Counted from the first letter of the stretch, positions 33,564-47,624 are shown. The stretch is DNA of 64,000 nt from Helichrysum umbraculigerum (GCA_949592205.1 CATIUR010000003.1:153206759-153270758), one strand, 5' to 3'. Numbers and translations are program-made. Notes: a model not told the origin generated them from the letters alone.

Positions 33564-35294
33564 TACTAGTAATGATTGTTCTCACCAAATATCTAGCTAA
33601 CAAATGAATGAAAATGAAATTCTTCAAGTCATTGTTGGACCAATTCAAGTTAAGCACAATTGAGAGACTTAAAAGGTGTAGGACATTCAATACGTCAATG
33701 TGTTTGTCGATTAGGAGACTCCAATTCGATCGGTTAGCTATATGTTATTCTTATATTGGACGGAAAACAAAATATAAATTTGTCAATGACGGCCAACCAT
33801 AAAACTACTACGGAGTAACACTAATAAGTTCTTCAACTACGATCTGCCGTTTTCTTTTAGATAACTTTGTGGTTTTGGCTTGCAAAATAATGTACAAGTT
33901 ACATGCTATAATATAAGCCTTGGGTTATTATATGAGCCACTAAAAAAGGTTGTCCAAAAAGAATGAAGATGAGATAACACACGTACTTGCCATTTATGCT
34001 CTATTGGTACCGTCTCCGTAAATGCGCAGACTCCACATGTGTGACAGATAGGTCAGTGGGTTCGAATCCTTGTTTTAGCATATGTGGGTGATTTGTGGAT
34101 AGATGATTTACCCGACATTGATGCTCCTTGCAGGTGGGACGAACGCATACCATTGAAACATGATACCGGAGTCAAAGTTACCATCCAAATAACCCTTTCT
34201 CGCCAACAAAAGAATGTGAACCTTTTTTCCAAAATGTATGTATGCAATGCAATGCGAGTGTGATGTAAAGATGTACCTACTAAGTCATGTTCCGAATGAA
34301 AGATGAAAAAACACATGACCATTAATAAATGCTACTCCATACTCTTCTTTCCTTCAAGGACACGTCACCACAACAATTGAAACAAACACATCAATTACAA
34401 TTACAATTGCAATTGCTATCGCTATCGAATAGGAACAAAAAGAGTAAACAACAACATCATCCCGGCTTTTTTTTGTTATTTAACGTGCTAATTTTGTCTT
34501 TGTTATAAAATCGACGATATATCAGTTTGGCGAAATCATTATTTATCTACCGTAGATTTTTTTTTCTTTCGTTTATGATATAGTTAGTTGATTACAACAA
34601 TATAAATGATTAAATGACATGATGATTAAACATGATCATTTACACTAATTTATGTTGGTCATTTTTATTAAATGAGATCTAAGATAAATTTGTTACGTGT
34701 TTATTACTTTCTTTTGTGGTTGACCTATGTACGTATACCCGAAAAGGTTGAATTTTGATAACCCTACCCGGCTCTCAGGCTCATCATATGAGAGGTAAAT
34801 TAAGCTCACCTAGTGGTCTGGTCCATGGTAACACCAATATATATATTTTATTTCTATTTTATAACTTAAGTTACTTTGGTGGAGGTTGAACTTTGAATAT
34901 GTGATGCTTCCAAATGCCTCTATCTTCCGAACCAACTAGTCTACACGATGAAGATTGCATACGAATGTCTGTATATTTATATTAATATAGTTATGGCTAA
35001 CCTATTCGTATAAAAAACTGTAAAATAACAATAATATTGATGATTGATTGTGATAATAATGTGATTATATAGGTTGGATTGCATATCTATTTATAATATT
35101 CCATAGAAAATACAAAATAAGCTTACGGAATAAACAACATATACCCCAAACCTAATGAATCTTAAACTCACAATAGGATTTAGACCAACTAAGAAAAACA
35201 TCTCCATTTAAATACTATGTTTTTCTTTCTCGACACTGATGTGTCTTAATCATATATTTTTATACAAGCATTTTGGTCCCCATATATTAATTTA
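33564..35294. other. Intergenic region, possible SINE near 34010-34230
   Basis: GGGTTCGAATCC at about 34058-34069 is a perfect B box, and the text after it (GATTTACCCGACATTGATGC and on) looks like a SINE body. I could not place an A box or target duplication, so this is tentative. The rest is AT-rich without a recognised gene. Confidence 0.35.
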
Positions 35295-37903
35295 CTAGAT
35301 TATAACCCGCGATTTCGCGGGCTATCACATGAAACACACTCATAGCCACATAGACTCTTGTCAATTAAGATACGCACTATGAACTTCCCATCATTCACAC
35401 CATAATTTAATTCTTTGGTGAAAAGCAAAATCTTCTTATATACATTATATTGACCTTCTTGCACTTTTAGCCTACCACGTCATCAACATACATCAAAACA
35501 TCATTTTTGAAAGTTGGATGCATTAAAATTAGCAAATGTAAATTTGGTACACACAATAGACATTTGGTCAAATTTTGGTACATTTCCAGACCCTAAACCC
35601 GCCATATAATACATTCCAAGTAAAGCGCCTGTATGTGAAAATTTTCCCATGACATTCCCATTGACCATTTGTGTGCCCATCTTAAAACACATAGCTCCAT
35701 GATTACCTGCATTTAATTAGAGACTACATGTTCAAAAGAGATCAAATAATCACGTTTAGTGGAATATTATAGCACGAGGTGATCTCCAAACAAAAGTCAA
35801 ACCACTTTGCATAGCTCCTGAATCATAAACCAACTAAAGATATATCAATCCCTATAAAATCAAAACCAGAGCCGTCGCGCACACAAAATATTGCACAATT
35901 CAAAAGACTTGGGTGAATAAACTAAAACACAAGAATGAAATATTGAAACTTACATAGTAAACATACTTAAAAAAACACATAATATAATGGTAAATAAAAA
36001 AGCAACTTGTTTGACCCATTCGACCCAACTCAGCCCGTTTTCTTTTCATTAGAGGTGTTACTATTTAGTCATTTTATTAACGAATAAATAGCAGGATGTA
36101 TTTACAATTTGAACAATTTTCATCCTAAAATAATTTATAAGCTTATAACTCAGGCCGAGTACAAAACTAAAACAAGTCTTTGTACATATCTAAAAATGGA
36201 TGGGCCAGGTAAGGATTGAGAATTATATCAAGTTCTAAGTTTTAGTTCTGGTTTACACAAAATCCTAAGTGCGCATGATTGATAGAAAAGGGGTCAAATG
36301 GGTATAATCCCAAGTGTACATGTCGATTTGGGTTATATATGATTTTTTTCTTTGGAGATTGAAACTTTAAGTACACGAGTTAATATAATTAGACCTACCA
36401 AAAATATTAATTTCATTTAGTGGAACCCTTTCATTGATTTAGTATAAGACCCACATACTGGAGGACAATAAATAAAGACTGCACCGTGGTTACCTCTTTG
36501 AAGATTATGAAACTATTCTAGGTGACATCCAGAATTTTAAAAATCTGTCACAAGGGAAAAAGAACTTCAAGTCATCCATGCATGGTAGCCAAAGCACACA
36601 CGTTAAAGAACCATGATAATTTTTTAATACTTGTTTTCAGATGGCTCATTTAGCTTTGAATTCAACCCTTATACATTCCGTGAATATATGATAGAAAAAT
36701 ATCAAGAATTATAATATTATAAAAGCATAAAAAATCTTCACGGATTCGTATTTTATGAATATACACTTGAATTCAAGTTTGACAATTTATAACTAACATG
36801 AAGAATGAGAAAAATGTTGATAAAGAACCTGGGAGTAGTTTACTTACTAACATTTTTGGAAAGGATAAAAGGCTTGGGTCTAAAAACACTAATTCAATGT
36901 TGATACTTAACGCATCCATTGCAAAGAAAGTTCAGTCTATAATAGATCAAATTAATATCCATCAAGAGAGTTAAAGAAAACGTAAGTCACCCACCATGTA
37001 TTTAAAATGTACAAAACAAAAAATTCCTTTTAAGGGAACCTCATAAGTCTTTTTATGTCAAAATCAATCAAAACCCATTATTATAGTAAAGTCTCTTACA
37101 ACCAGAATCACAGCAAGCTATTTGAAAAACGACCACTTCAAAACGAAGTTGGGATAGCTATGGAAACCGAAGAAGAAAACATACATGCTTCTTTTGATGG
37201 AACGGAGGAAGACATAGTAACTTGAAATACTAACTTTTATTAATCGAGAACCTGTTGAAGTAAAAGAACCTAAAACTCGCACAAAGAAACCGAATCCTAG
37301 AAGATATACAATACGGAGTAAAATGGAGAGAAGAAGAATGAATGATCCACCTATGAAAATCTCATATATGAAATATTGATTTGGAAGAAATCTTAAATTA
37401 ATTGAATTTAAAGGGGGATGTAAAGAAGGTGATATTGGTTTGGAAAGAGTTATTAAAATAGTTTTACTAATTAAACTCAGTTGAGTATTTGACAATCTTT
37501 GCAAATCTCGATTGAAAAAAGTTGGCATAATACTCCAATATTATAGTAAATATAAGTTGACTTTGAATGATATATGCTAATATATATTTCCTATATTTGA
37601 ATAAGGATATAAGTTGCTTAAATTAAGGATACAATTAAATTTCAAAAATTTATGTATATAGAGTAATACGTAGGTCTATAATTCAATTTGAAAAATTTAA
37701 ACCAGTTTCTTTATTTAATTTCAAATTAATTAAGTTAGGGTAATTTAGTATTTTGAACACATGTAACCCACTATTTAGGTAGTCATTATATCTAAAACTA
37801 ATCAAGGGTGCTAATTAGAAGATCTAATTAATTCAATGGTTAGGATGAGATTATTTGATTAATGACAACCTAATTAACACTTTATTATAATATATAAGAG
37901 AGA
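35295..37903 (-). mobile_element. Probable Helitron, about 2.6 kb
   Basis: On the minus strand the 3' end has the hairpin CCCGCGAAATCGCGGG, then TTATAAT and CTAG (35298-35295) followed by T, a classic Helitron terminus. A fitting 5' end TCTCTCTTATATATTATAAT starts at 37903 after an A. No Rep/helicase is present. Inside are open frames that may be captured or chance: 136 codons at 37118-37528 (-), starting MPTFFNRDLQRLSNTQ and then hydrophobic; 63 codons at 35501-35692 (-); and 59 codons at 36798-36977 (+). None is recognised. Confidence 0.65.
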
Positions 37904-38393
37904 TTGTGTGAACCATTTCAACGCATCAAAGTAAGAAACATTTTATAAGAGTGTTTATAATATAATTAAATTGATTAATTAGTATCACAAACTAACAATC
38001 CACTTTTACTCTTTAATTCTGTATCTATCATTTTCTCATTTCTATTACAAAGAGATTTGGTATCTTCTTTTTAAAAAAATAAAAATAAAAGAATTTTAAA
38101 AACAAATTTTAAAACTTAACAATCATTTTTAGAAATTAAGTGATTATTGATAATCCATTACTTTTAGCAATTAAATCACTTTCTCATCGTATAACCTTAT
38201 TTATATACGGTTCAAACGAATATGTTAATATCACCAATTCATTATCATGATTAATTTATCGGAAACGAATAAAATCGACATTGCACTATCACATATTATT
38301 ACAATTTACAAATAAACAATCTTAACTACACTATTACAATGTGATTTAAAATTCGAAATCTTAATGTTATAGTATTAGTTTGATATAATATAG
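37904..38393. other. AT-rich intergenic region
   Basis: Nothing gene-like; scattered short direct repeats only. Confidence 0.4.
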
Positions 38394-38818
38394 AGTAAAT
38401 TATACCGATCATCCCTGTGCTTTGCACGAAATTACACTGATAGTCCTTATCTCTTGGAAATTACATCGATCATCCTTGAATGATACCAAAATGCACGGCG
38501 GTAGTCCCTTCCACTAACGACGAAAATTCCGTTAAGTGTGTCACATGACTCGCACATGAGGGTACATAAGTCTTCGTGTCGAGCTTCAAAATACGGTAGT
38601 TGGGTTGATTTTGGGAAGAAGAAAAGGGTAAAAAAGACTTACGTACCCTCATGTGCAAGTCATGTGACACACTTAACGGAATTTTTTAACCGTCGTTAGT
38701 GGGAGGGACTACCGCCGTGCATTTTGATATCATTCAGGGATGATCGATGTAATTTTCAAGAGATAAGGACTATCGGTGTAATTTCGTACAATCACGGGGA
38801 TGATCGGTATAATTTACT
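38394..38818. mobile_element. Foldback MITE, about 425 bp
   Basis: Left end AGTAAATTATACCGATCATC is mirrored by GATGATCGGTATAATTTACT at the right end. Inverted homology continues through ATAGTCCTTATCTCTT, TGCACGGCGGTAGTCCCT and CACATGACTCGCACATGAGG to a short centre near 38600. No target duplication was clear. Confidence 0.8.
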
Positions 38819-39111
38819 ATTCGATGTCTCAAATAAAAAATTATTTTATGATAAAATCTTTGAGTAATAGAAATTACAAAACGTACAAATTAACAATAAT
38901 TTATTTGTTCTACCAAATTGCACAGACTTAGTATATTAAAAATCGGTGTTTATTATTCCTGGTTTCCATATAACGGGCATCTCGATAGATCTAATGCTAG
39001 ATTTGTTCGATCAAATTACTTGCATTTGTTTGAAGTCATATACATCTATTATTATTATTGTTATTATCATCATAACCTTTAATTCGTTTCAATAAAAAAC
39101 ATTTACTGGTT
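38819..39111. other. Intergenic region up to the large MULE
   Basis: AT-rich, without recognised features, ending in the MULE target duplication TTACTGGTT at 39103-39111. Confidence 0.4.
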
Positions 39112-39347
39112 GAGAAAATTGCCCGTTTAGTCCCTGTGTTTGTCCAAAAAATCACTGGCAGTCCCTGAATTCAATAAATGTCACCAGTGATCCCTATATT
39201 TGTCATTTTGCTCACCAACCGTCCCTCTTAACGAATTTCGTTAATTTTCTTCGTTAAGTCAAATGAAATGACTAAAATACCCTAATCTTCTACATTTTAA
39301 TCCTGCAAACACACCACCTACTTTTATGCTGAAACCCTAATTATACC

Positions 39348-42300
39348 TGTCACACCCCCAAATTATGATGCGGAAGCAGGTCGATTTGGGGCGCGACTAA
39401 TCAATAATCACAAGCACATAAGATACATAATGAACAACCACTACATGCGTCGTTTGATAAAATACATAGATGTAATAGAAATTACATAATTGTTTTCAAA
39501 ATGTGAGTTCGCATAATTTACTTGAGAGATTCTAATACATATCTAATTTATACAAAATATAGAAATGGCAGTTAAATCTCTTGATGATATTATTTGCATG
39601 CGACTCGAGCTACAGTATCCTGATGGGCAGTCCAACCTACTGCTGAGTACCTGTGATACATGCTAAAATGGGTCAGCGAAACGCTGGTGAGCTCATAGGT
39701 TTGTATGTCAACACATATTTGTATGAACCGCAAGATTTAATGATAATTGAATTTAAAATGCAATTAAGCAAAATAAAAGTCATACAACCATGAGCACATA
39801 GTCTGAGCTTAACACGAGATGTCAGGTCCACATTTAAGGTATCCTGATCGAGGGTGCCTCTATGCGTATGCCTAATCAACATACGTATGAACAAATGATA
39901 ATGCGTCCGTTTTGACCAGTCAGTGCTTGCTGACCCGGACGGGGATGGTCAGTCCCATATGGATCCATACACTAACATTCACGCTACAAAGTATTACCAA
40001 ACTATGCTGATGAGGACTTAAAATGATTAGTGAAAATAACTCATGTAGTATTTGATTTGATGATACTTGCGTTCATATTGTAAAACAAAACAGAGCAATG
40101 TAATCACACCCCTAGGTAAAAACATTTAAAAAGGGGGCCATGAGACTCACCTGAGCCTAATGAGATGCTAATAAGCACAAATGATGGTTCACAAGATAAT
40201 GAGGTCGTTCAATCGACTGAAACCTGCAAGGCATCTTAGACGCGCAAGGTTTCGATAAATGATTAGATTATTGAAACCTGTCAGGCGTATTAAACGCGCA
40301 AGGTTTAATTGTTTAGATGACTTTACAGACCATCTATGCTAGTTATTCCCTTAACTAGTTATGCCCAAATACTTTGGTTGTTGATTATGTTTGAGTTTTA
40401 AAAATGTATACGGCACATTGGTGATTGATTGGAATTAAGTTTCGATAATATAATATATTTGTTTCATATAAATGAATTTTGTTTGAAAATGTATCGTATT
40501 GAATATAAATAATTTGAGTTCATATAATTATGATACGTTATGAAAATTATTTATAGTTATTGAATTTCTAAACGTCCCTTGATTGGTTACTTATCATAAA
40601 TCGCGACACGTAAAAGTTTGATTATGTCCAAAGTATTCGTTGTGTAATCTTGTTTGAGTTTTGTAAATAAGTAAGTTCCGTTGGTTTAAAATTGATATCA
40701 CATTCCACAATTGTAATTCGGTTTGGTTTCGTAAAAATTATTCGTTGTGTATATATGTCCGAATGGAAGTTTAGTCCGAAAGTCAAGGGTTCGAGTTCGG
40801 GAAAGTGGTCAAACGACCACCGTTTGACCCGAAACTTTTACACACTTCATAATATGTTAAAATAAGTTTATAAAACTTGTCGTTATGTTTCTTGAATGTC
40901 TCGAAGTGTCGTTTCCTAGAAAGTACCAAAAACAGTCCTCGTGGTTAGTTTTTCCAGATTTTGTACTCGATAAATCTCTCGGTTTGGACCACTTCTAGTC
41001 CGATTCATAGCTAACCAAAAATTACACATGTTCTCATAGTTGTCTAGATCATTTCTGCATTTTATCACGATTTAACAAGGTCCTTTACTATTTTAAACAA
41101 AAATGGAAACGGAAAGTGGTCGGTTTCGGCTCAAAACAGACCTCCACTCAAAGATTAGCCTCTACACTAAAAACCGTGTATTTTTGGAAGAAGTCTCAGA
41201 GAGAATGTTTTGTAGACGACATCCATACGGACATTTCGGTATAAGATTTGCATGTTGATTCATCCTACAACTCAAGTTATGGCCGTTTTAGTGTGACGAG
41301 ATTTCTGGTCAGGTTTCTGTTTTTATATAACTACCTCAAAAACGTGTTTGAGCTTAAGATTTGGGCATTATAATGTCAAATGAACAAACTAACATATAAA
41401 TAAACATGTTCCAGTAAATATAGAGAGATAAAGGGATGTTCCTTACAAAGAAAACGTGATCTAGAGAGGTGGTGAAGGCGGTTTGCTCGGTTTTGTGTTC
41501 CTCCTTCCTTTTCCTCGTTTTTCTTCAATGGAGATGATGGTGGATGATGGTGGTTTGATGGTGGAGATGTGGTGGTTGTAGAGAGAGGGTGAGAGAGCAA
41601 ATTTTAGAGAGAGAGATTAGAGAGAGAGAGAGGAGATTGATTGAATGAGGGTTGTGTTTGGTTAAGACTTTCAACAACAAGATCCACAAATTGTGGATCT
41701 TGTTCTTGGAACTGAAAATCAGTGGGGTGTGGGTCCCACAAGGTGGTGATGTCTCCAAATTTTGTTCCCCGAGTTTGTGCTCTGTGCGGTGTTCGTTTCC
41801 CCGGTCGTTTAAACGTTAATTCGTACGTTAAACGTTATACGTACGTGTTCACAATGGCATTCGAATTTCGATATTTTTAAATTGAAGTATTGTTTATAAT
41901 ACTTGGAAAGCATTTATAAAAATGATTGGTTATAGTGTCGGTATTGGTTTGCGGGTTCGAGTTTCGGTTGTATAGTCGCGTAACGTTTAAATTATACATT
42001 TTTGTTAACGATTTGAATCACGATGTTTTAAATAAACGATTTCCATCCAAAATAATATATTTTAAATTTATAAAATATATTTTGACGTTTATTCGATTGT
42101 CGGGCGCGTTTCACGCGTTTTCGGTCGTTTTTGAGCATTTTATACGATACGAAATACTTATATGATATTATCGACATAATATTTAGAAGTAAGTGTGTTT
42201 ATTAAATAACTTCATATTATTTAATAATTTGAGTTCACCAACGTCCATATAGATGAATCGGAATTTGGCCGATATAATAAAATGCACGATTAAATAGTAT

Positions 42301-42426
42301 CGCGTAAATGTGTATATTTATAAAATACACGTAATGATACATACAATTAGCCTAACATGAAACTAATTACATGTATTACAAAATGATTAGGCGCAAATTT
42401 CTAGCCCTGATTGGTCGGGTGTCACA
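39348..42426 (-). repeat. 3' LTR of the Tekay-like element
   Basis: In transcription sense it starts TGTGACACCCGACC at 42426 and ends GGTGTGACA at 39348. It contains two AAACCT..AGGTTT hairpin units with GCGT/ACGC inner stems near 40220-40310, a (GA)n tract near 41575-41640, and small open frames duplicated in the other LTR that are not genes. Confidence 0.95.
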
Positions 42427-42445
42427 TTCTCCCCTTGTTAAGAGG
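42427..42445 (-). other. Polypurine tract of the Tekay-like element
   Basis: Minus-strand CCTCTTAACAAGGGGAGAA directly abuts the 3' LTR; this is the expected plus-strand primer position. Confidence 0.85.
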
Positions 42446-42460
42446 ATTTCATCCCGAAAT

Positions 42461-43083
42461 TCAGCTCGAAGTCGGCGTGTGAGTGGAGTCTGAAAATAAA
42501 TGTGGATACTTGTGTCGCATCTGGTCTTCCCGTTCCCAGGTGAATTCCGGACCACGCCGCGAATTCCACCGGACTTTGACAATTGGGATACGACTTTGCT
42601 TAAGCTGTTTGACCTCACGGTCCATTATCTCCACTGGTGTCTCGATAAAATGAAGTTTATCGTCAATCTGAATCTCCTCGAGGGGAATAATGAGTGTCTC
42701 GTCGGATAGGCATTTCTTTAGGTTAAAATGTGAAATGTAGGATGCACGCTATTGAGCTCTGGAGGTAGCTGCAATCGATATGCGACTGGACCAACCCTTT
42801 CAAGGATCTCAAAAGGTCCGATGTATCTGGGGTTCAACTTCCCACGCTTGCCGAAGCGGATGACATCTTTCCAAGGTGATACTTTGAGCAATACTCGATC
42901 CCCAACCTGGAATTCGAGATGCTTGCGTCTCACGTCAGCATAACTCTTCTGACGATCACGAGCGGCCTTCAGCCGTTGTTGGATACCAACGATCTTCTCG
43001 GTGGTTTCATGAATGATCTCAGGACCAGTGAGTTGACTGTCTCCAACTTCGGTCCAACAGATAGGTGATCGGCACTTACGACA
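42461..43083 (-). pseudogene. C-terminal integrase and chromodomain-like tail, out of reach of the main frame
   Basis: Beyond the stop at 43086-43084 the same frame stays open to 42718 and encodes the end of integrase, with VGDRVLLKVSPWKDV, FGKRGKLNPRYIGPFEI and RVGPVAYRLQLPPELN (the GPY/F module). An apparent 1-bp deletion near 42722 then shifts the remainder, which encodes a chromodomain-like tail containing VKVRWNSRRGPEFTWE, ending at TGA 42463-42461. So the tail is separated from the polyprotein by one nonsense codon and one frameshift. Confidence 0.8.
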
Positions 43084-46000
43084 TTACAGTGCCTCGAACG
43101 GTGCAGCTCCAATGCTGGTATGATAGCTGTTGTTGTATGAGAATTCACACAATGGCAAGTGATGTTCCCAATTTGCACCGAAATCAATTACGCAGGCGCG
43201 TAACATATCTTCCAGTGTTTGAATAGTCCTTTCACTTTGGCCATCGGTTTGAGGATGATACGCAGTACTCATATCCAGACGAGTACCTAGCGATTTATGT
43301 AATGATTTCCAAAACTGAGAAGTGAAACGACTATCTCTATCAGAGATAATTGAGACAGGAACGCCATGTCTTGATACGATCTCCTTCATATAGACTCGCA
43401 TGAGACGTTCCATGCTGTCAGTTTCCTTGATGGCAAGAAAATGAGCTGATTTGGTGAGTCGGTCCACGATCACCCAAATGGTATCGCAACCGCTTGATGT
43501 CCTCGGGAGTTTAGTGATGAAATCTATAGCAATTTGCTCCCATTTCCATTCAGGAATGTCCGGTTGCTGTAGCAGACCGGAGGGCTTCTGATATTCAGCT
43601 TTGACTTTTGAACATGTGAGGCACTTGCTGACATACGTGGCAATCTCTGCTTTCATGTTTGGCCACCAGTATGATCCCTTGATGCCATGATACATCTTGT
43701 CAGATCCAGGATGTATAGAATATTTGGACTTGTGAGCTTCATCCATCACCAAGTCTCGAAGATTTCCGAACCTGGGTAACCAGATCCTGTTTGCGAAGTA
43801 TTTGACCCCATTGGGTTTGGTTTCGAATTGATTCTCCATGTTGCGCAAGGCCTCATCTTTGAGGTTCTCAGGTTTCAATGCTTCGAGTTGAGCAGCAAGG
43901 ATTTGAATGATTAGATCATTATGGATGATCATACTAAGAGCTCGAACTCGAAGTGGTTGGGTGCGCTCTTTTCGACTTAGGGCATCGGCAACTACATTTG
44001 CTTTGCCCGGATGATACTTGATCTCGCAGTCATAATCGGTGAGCAACTCGACCCAGCGTCGTTGCCTCATGTTGAGATCCTTCTGATCGAATATATGCTG
44101 GAGGCTCTTATGATCGGTGAAGATGGTACATCTCGTGCCATACAGGTAATGTCTCCAGATCTTGAGTGCGAACACCGCGGCCCCCAGCTCGAGGTCGTGA
44201 GTCGTGTAATTCTTTTCGTGAACCTTTAGTTGTCGAGAAGCGTAGGCAATCACCTTGTCCCGTTGCATCAACACGCAACCAAGACCTTGGTGTGAAGCAT
44301 CACAGTATACCACGAAGTCTTCGTTGCCTTTGGGTAATGATAGTATTGGTGCACTGCAGAGCTTTTGCTTCAATAGTTGAAATGCTGACTCTTGCTTATC
44401 AGTCCAATTGAACTTCTTTTCCTTCTGAGTCAGTGTTGTGAGAGGTTGAGCTATTTTGGAAAAATTTTCAATGAAGCGCCGATAATAACCATCCAATCCT
44501 AAAAATTGACGTACTTCAGTCGGCGTTGAGGGTGCTTGCCAGCACTTGATTGCCTCAATCTTTGAGGGATCCACGTGAATTCCTTGACTATCAATTACAT
44601 GACCAAGGAATTGAACAGTTTGCATCCAGAACTCGCACTTGGAGAATTTTGCATATAACTCTTCGTGTCTAAGAAGTTCTAGAATGGTTTTGAGATGTTG
44701 CGCGTGTTCCTGTTCATTACGCGAGTAGATGAGAATATCATCGATGAAGACAATGACAAACTTGTCAAGATATGGTTTGCACACTCGGTTCATAAGATCC
44801 ATGAATACAGCCGGTGCGTTTGTCAAACCAAATGGCATCACTTGGAACTCATAATGACCATAGCGAGTTCGGAAAGCAGTCTTTGGGATGTCGATGTCAC
44901 GAACTCGTAACTGATGATAACCTGATCTTAGATCTATCTTCGAATAGAAACTTGACCCTTGAAGTTGGTCGAACATGTCATCAATACGAGGAAGTGGATA
45001 ACGGTTCTTGACGGTCAATTTGTTCAACTCTCTATAGTCGATACACATCCTGAATGAACCATCCTTCTTTTTCACAAATAGTACCGGAGCTCCCCATGGT
45101 GAAGAACTCGGTCTAATGAATCCCTTATCCAGGAGTTCCTGTAACTGAGTAGACAACTCCTGAAGTTCTGAAGGGGCTAAGCGATACTGTGCTCGTGCAA
45201 CAGGTGCTGCCCCGGGCACGAGATCGATCGAGAACTCAACTTGTCTCGGAGGTGGAAAGCCAGGTAAGTCTTCTGGGAAGACTTCTGGAAAATCTCTAAC
45301 AATGGGCACATCCTCAAGTCGTTTCTCTTCCGACTTTTTCTCTATGACATGCGCGAGGATTGCCTGGTACCCTTTCCTAAGGTACTTGCGTGTTTTCATG
45401 CAGGATACGATGTTCAGTCTCGTCCTATCGGTCTCCCCTTGTATGATTAAAGTACTACCGGTGACGAGAGGAATACGAACGATTTTGTCATAGCAGACAA
45501 TTTCAGCTCGATGCTTGGATAACCAATCCATTCCAATAATGACGTCGAAACTTCCAATCTCAACGGGTATAAGGTCAATAGAGAAGATTTCAACAGATAG
45601 ATTTAAAGTGCAATTTGGTATTACACTGTCAGTCTCAATTAACTTGCCATTAGCTAATTCTACAATGTACTTAGCATCTAAGGCAATAGGGGCAATGTTA
45701 AGCAATTGACTAAACTCATCAGATATGAAGCTCCTATCAGCACCAGAATCAAACAGAACAGAAGCAGTAAGATTGTTGAGAAGAAACGTACCCGAGACCA
45801 CATTCGGGTCTTGACGGGCCTCTCCTGAGTTCAGAACGAAAGCTCTTCCCTTCGCAGTGTTGTTACCCTTGTTCTTCAGCTTTGGGCACTCATTCCTAAA
45901 GTGACCAGTTTCTCCACACTCATAGCAGGATTTTGGTTGGCTAGTGGTGGTGTTGGTGTTGACAGTGGTAGACCTACAGTCTTTGGTCAAATGTCCATAC

Positions 46001-46773
46001 CTTTGACATTTTCCACAAGGTGTACCGCAAGGACCATCATGATGTCGGTAACACTTTGAACAGTAGGGCTTATTTCCAGTGTAGCCCTTGTTGAAACCAA
46101 AACCAGAGCTGGTGGTTTTATCAGACTCAGACCTCTTTGATGATGATTGGTTTTGAGTGGTGTTCCCAGACCACTTTCTTTTGTTGTTGTTACCAGAAGA
46201 TGGAACAGATGTCTCACGGCTGACAACCATGGCCATGAGTTCATGAGCAATTCCGATAGCTCTTTCCAGAGTGGTTGGTTGAGCTGAGGCGACATTCCCC
46301 TGGATATTCTCCGGGAGACCACGGATGTACTTCTTGATACTTTTTCCTTCCGTATCAACCAAACCTGGGCACAACAGAGCGAATTGCTGGAACTTGGTGG
46401 TGTACCCAGCAATATCGTTCCCTTGTACCGCCAGATGCCAGAACTCTACTTCCAGTCGGTGTAGTTCTTCCTCGCGACAGTACTTCTCCCTTAGCTTTTT
46501 CTTCAATTCAGGCCAAGGAAGTCGGTTTGCGATCTCGACGCCAATAGAGTTTGCGTGGGTGTTCCACCACGTTAGTGCACCTTCTTGAAAGGTGTAAGCA
46601 GCAAACTTGACCTTGCTATCTTCAGCACAGTTACAGAGACTGAAGACAGATTCCATTCTTTCAATCCATCGGATTAAGCCAATAGCACCTTCCGTGCCCT
46701 TAAAGTAAAGTGGCTTGCAGCTGAGAAAGTCCTTGTAGGAACAAGGTTTGATAACAGGAGTAGGAGTGGTATT
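43084..46773 (-). pseudogene. Ty3/gypsy gag-pol polyprotein, main open frame
   Basis: Continuously open from the nested insertion site (46773) to TAA 43086-43084. Counting from the Met at 46656 (1190 residues): gag capsid core about 1-150; Cys-rich stretch and CCHC knuckle CYECGETGHFRNEC at about 244-257; aspartic protease DSGADRSF near 303; reverse transcriptase about 500-680 with YSKIDLRSGYHQ and FIDDIL; RNase H beginning VVYCDASHQGLG; integrase zinc finger HPGSDKMY..CLTCSKVK; integrase core with DRDSRF and DGQSERTIQTLE. Domain order is that of Ty3/gypsy elements. The frame ends early, just after PFEAL, and its start is cut off by the nested element. Confidence 0.95.
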
Positions 46774-46778
46774 GACTG
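46774..46778. repeat. Target duplication (left) of the nested LTR element
   Basis: GACTG here and at 54866-54870 mark the insertion point within gag. Confidence 0.9.
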
Positions 46779-47443
46779 TGTAACATCCTCTAAATGGACC
46801 TAGTTGTGTTATATTATTTCTTGATTTAAATTAGTATTTAAATGTGTTTGGAAATAATATTGTTTGAAATAGTTGAAATAATTGGAATAGGAGCCGAATA
46901 TTCCAATGTGATAAGTGAATTATTAATTGTTGTAAATTAATATAGTTGACGGTGCAATAAAATGTTTGGACTCGCAAATGGTTTTTCGGGTTCCAAACAA
47001 TAGATTGAGATGGGGTATTAAATTATACCCGTATAATTGAAGGCGGTTTGTTAGGCCGACTTATATATATAACTTTCCTCTTTAGGAAAGTTCATTAGAA
47101 ACTTCAAAACTCACATAAACCTTATGAAATCCAAATCAGAAGCTTGAAACCTACGAATTGGAGCTATGATTGATTCTAGTTTCACCATTATTATCTTTCA
47201 ATTCAGTGTTCTTCAATTGAGAGGTAAGTTTGAATTGAATCAAATAGTTTATAAGTTTTGAATTGATTGATTTGGATTGAAAAACATGAATTTGAATGTT
47301 AGAACTTCGTTATAACTGTTGCATATTGATTATGTGAAGTTATTAGGTGTTTAAAACAGTTAGAAATCGAGTTTGGGTGATTTGGGTATTAAACCCGTAG
47401 GTTAGGGTTTGATCAGGGATGAAGATGAGCTGAAAAAGGCTCA

Positions 47444-47624
47444 AACGCGATCCCAGAACCCTAGCCAGGATCGCGTTCGTTAGTTATAAAAGGAATCGGA
47501 CGAGTTTTGTTCTTGGGAACGCGATCCCAAGAATTTGTCCGGATCGCGTTGCTTAGTTATAATTTGTCACAGAATGATTTTACAAAGAGGAACGCGATCC
47601 CACCATTGTTTTCTGGATCGCGTT
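47444..47624 (+). repeat. Three AACGCGATCC/GGATCGCGTT hairpin units in the LARD LTR
   Basis: Three copies of a 10-bp inverted repeat, at about 47444-47477, 47519-47550 and 47591-47624, have the same stem but different loops of about 12-14 nt. The right LTR has the same three units, with substitutions in two stems (GGATCACGTT, AATGCGATCC). Confidence 0.85.

Noticed and set aside
39673..39894. 73-codon frame also present at 56107-56328, and 79-codon frame at 41926-42165 and 58360-58599
   Set aside because: Duplicate because they lie in the two LTRs; no domain and no sign of coding.
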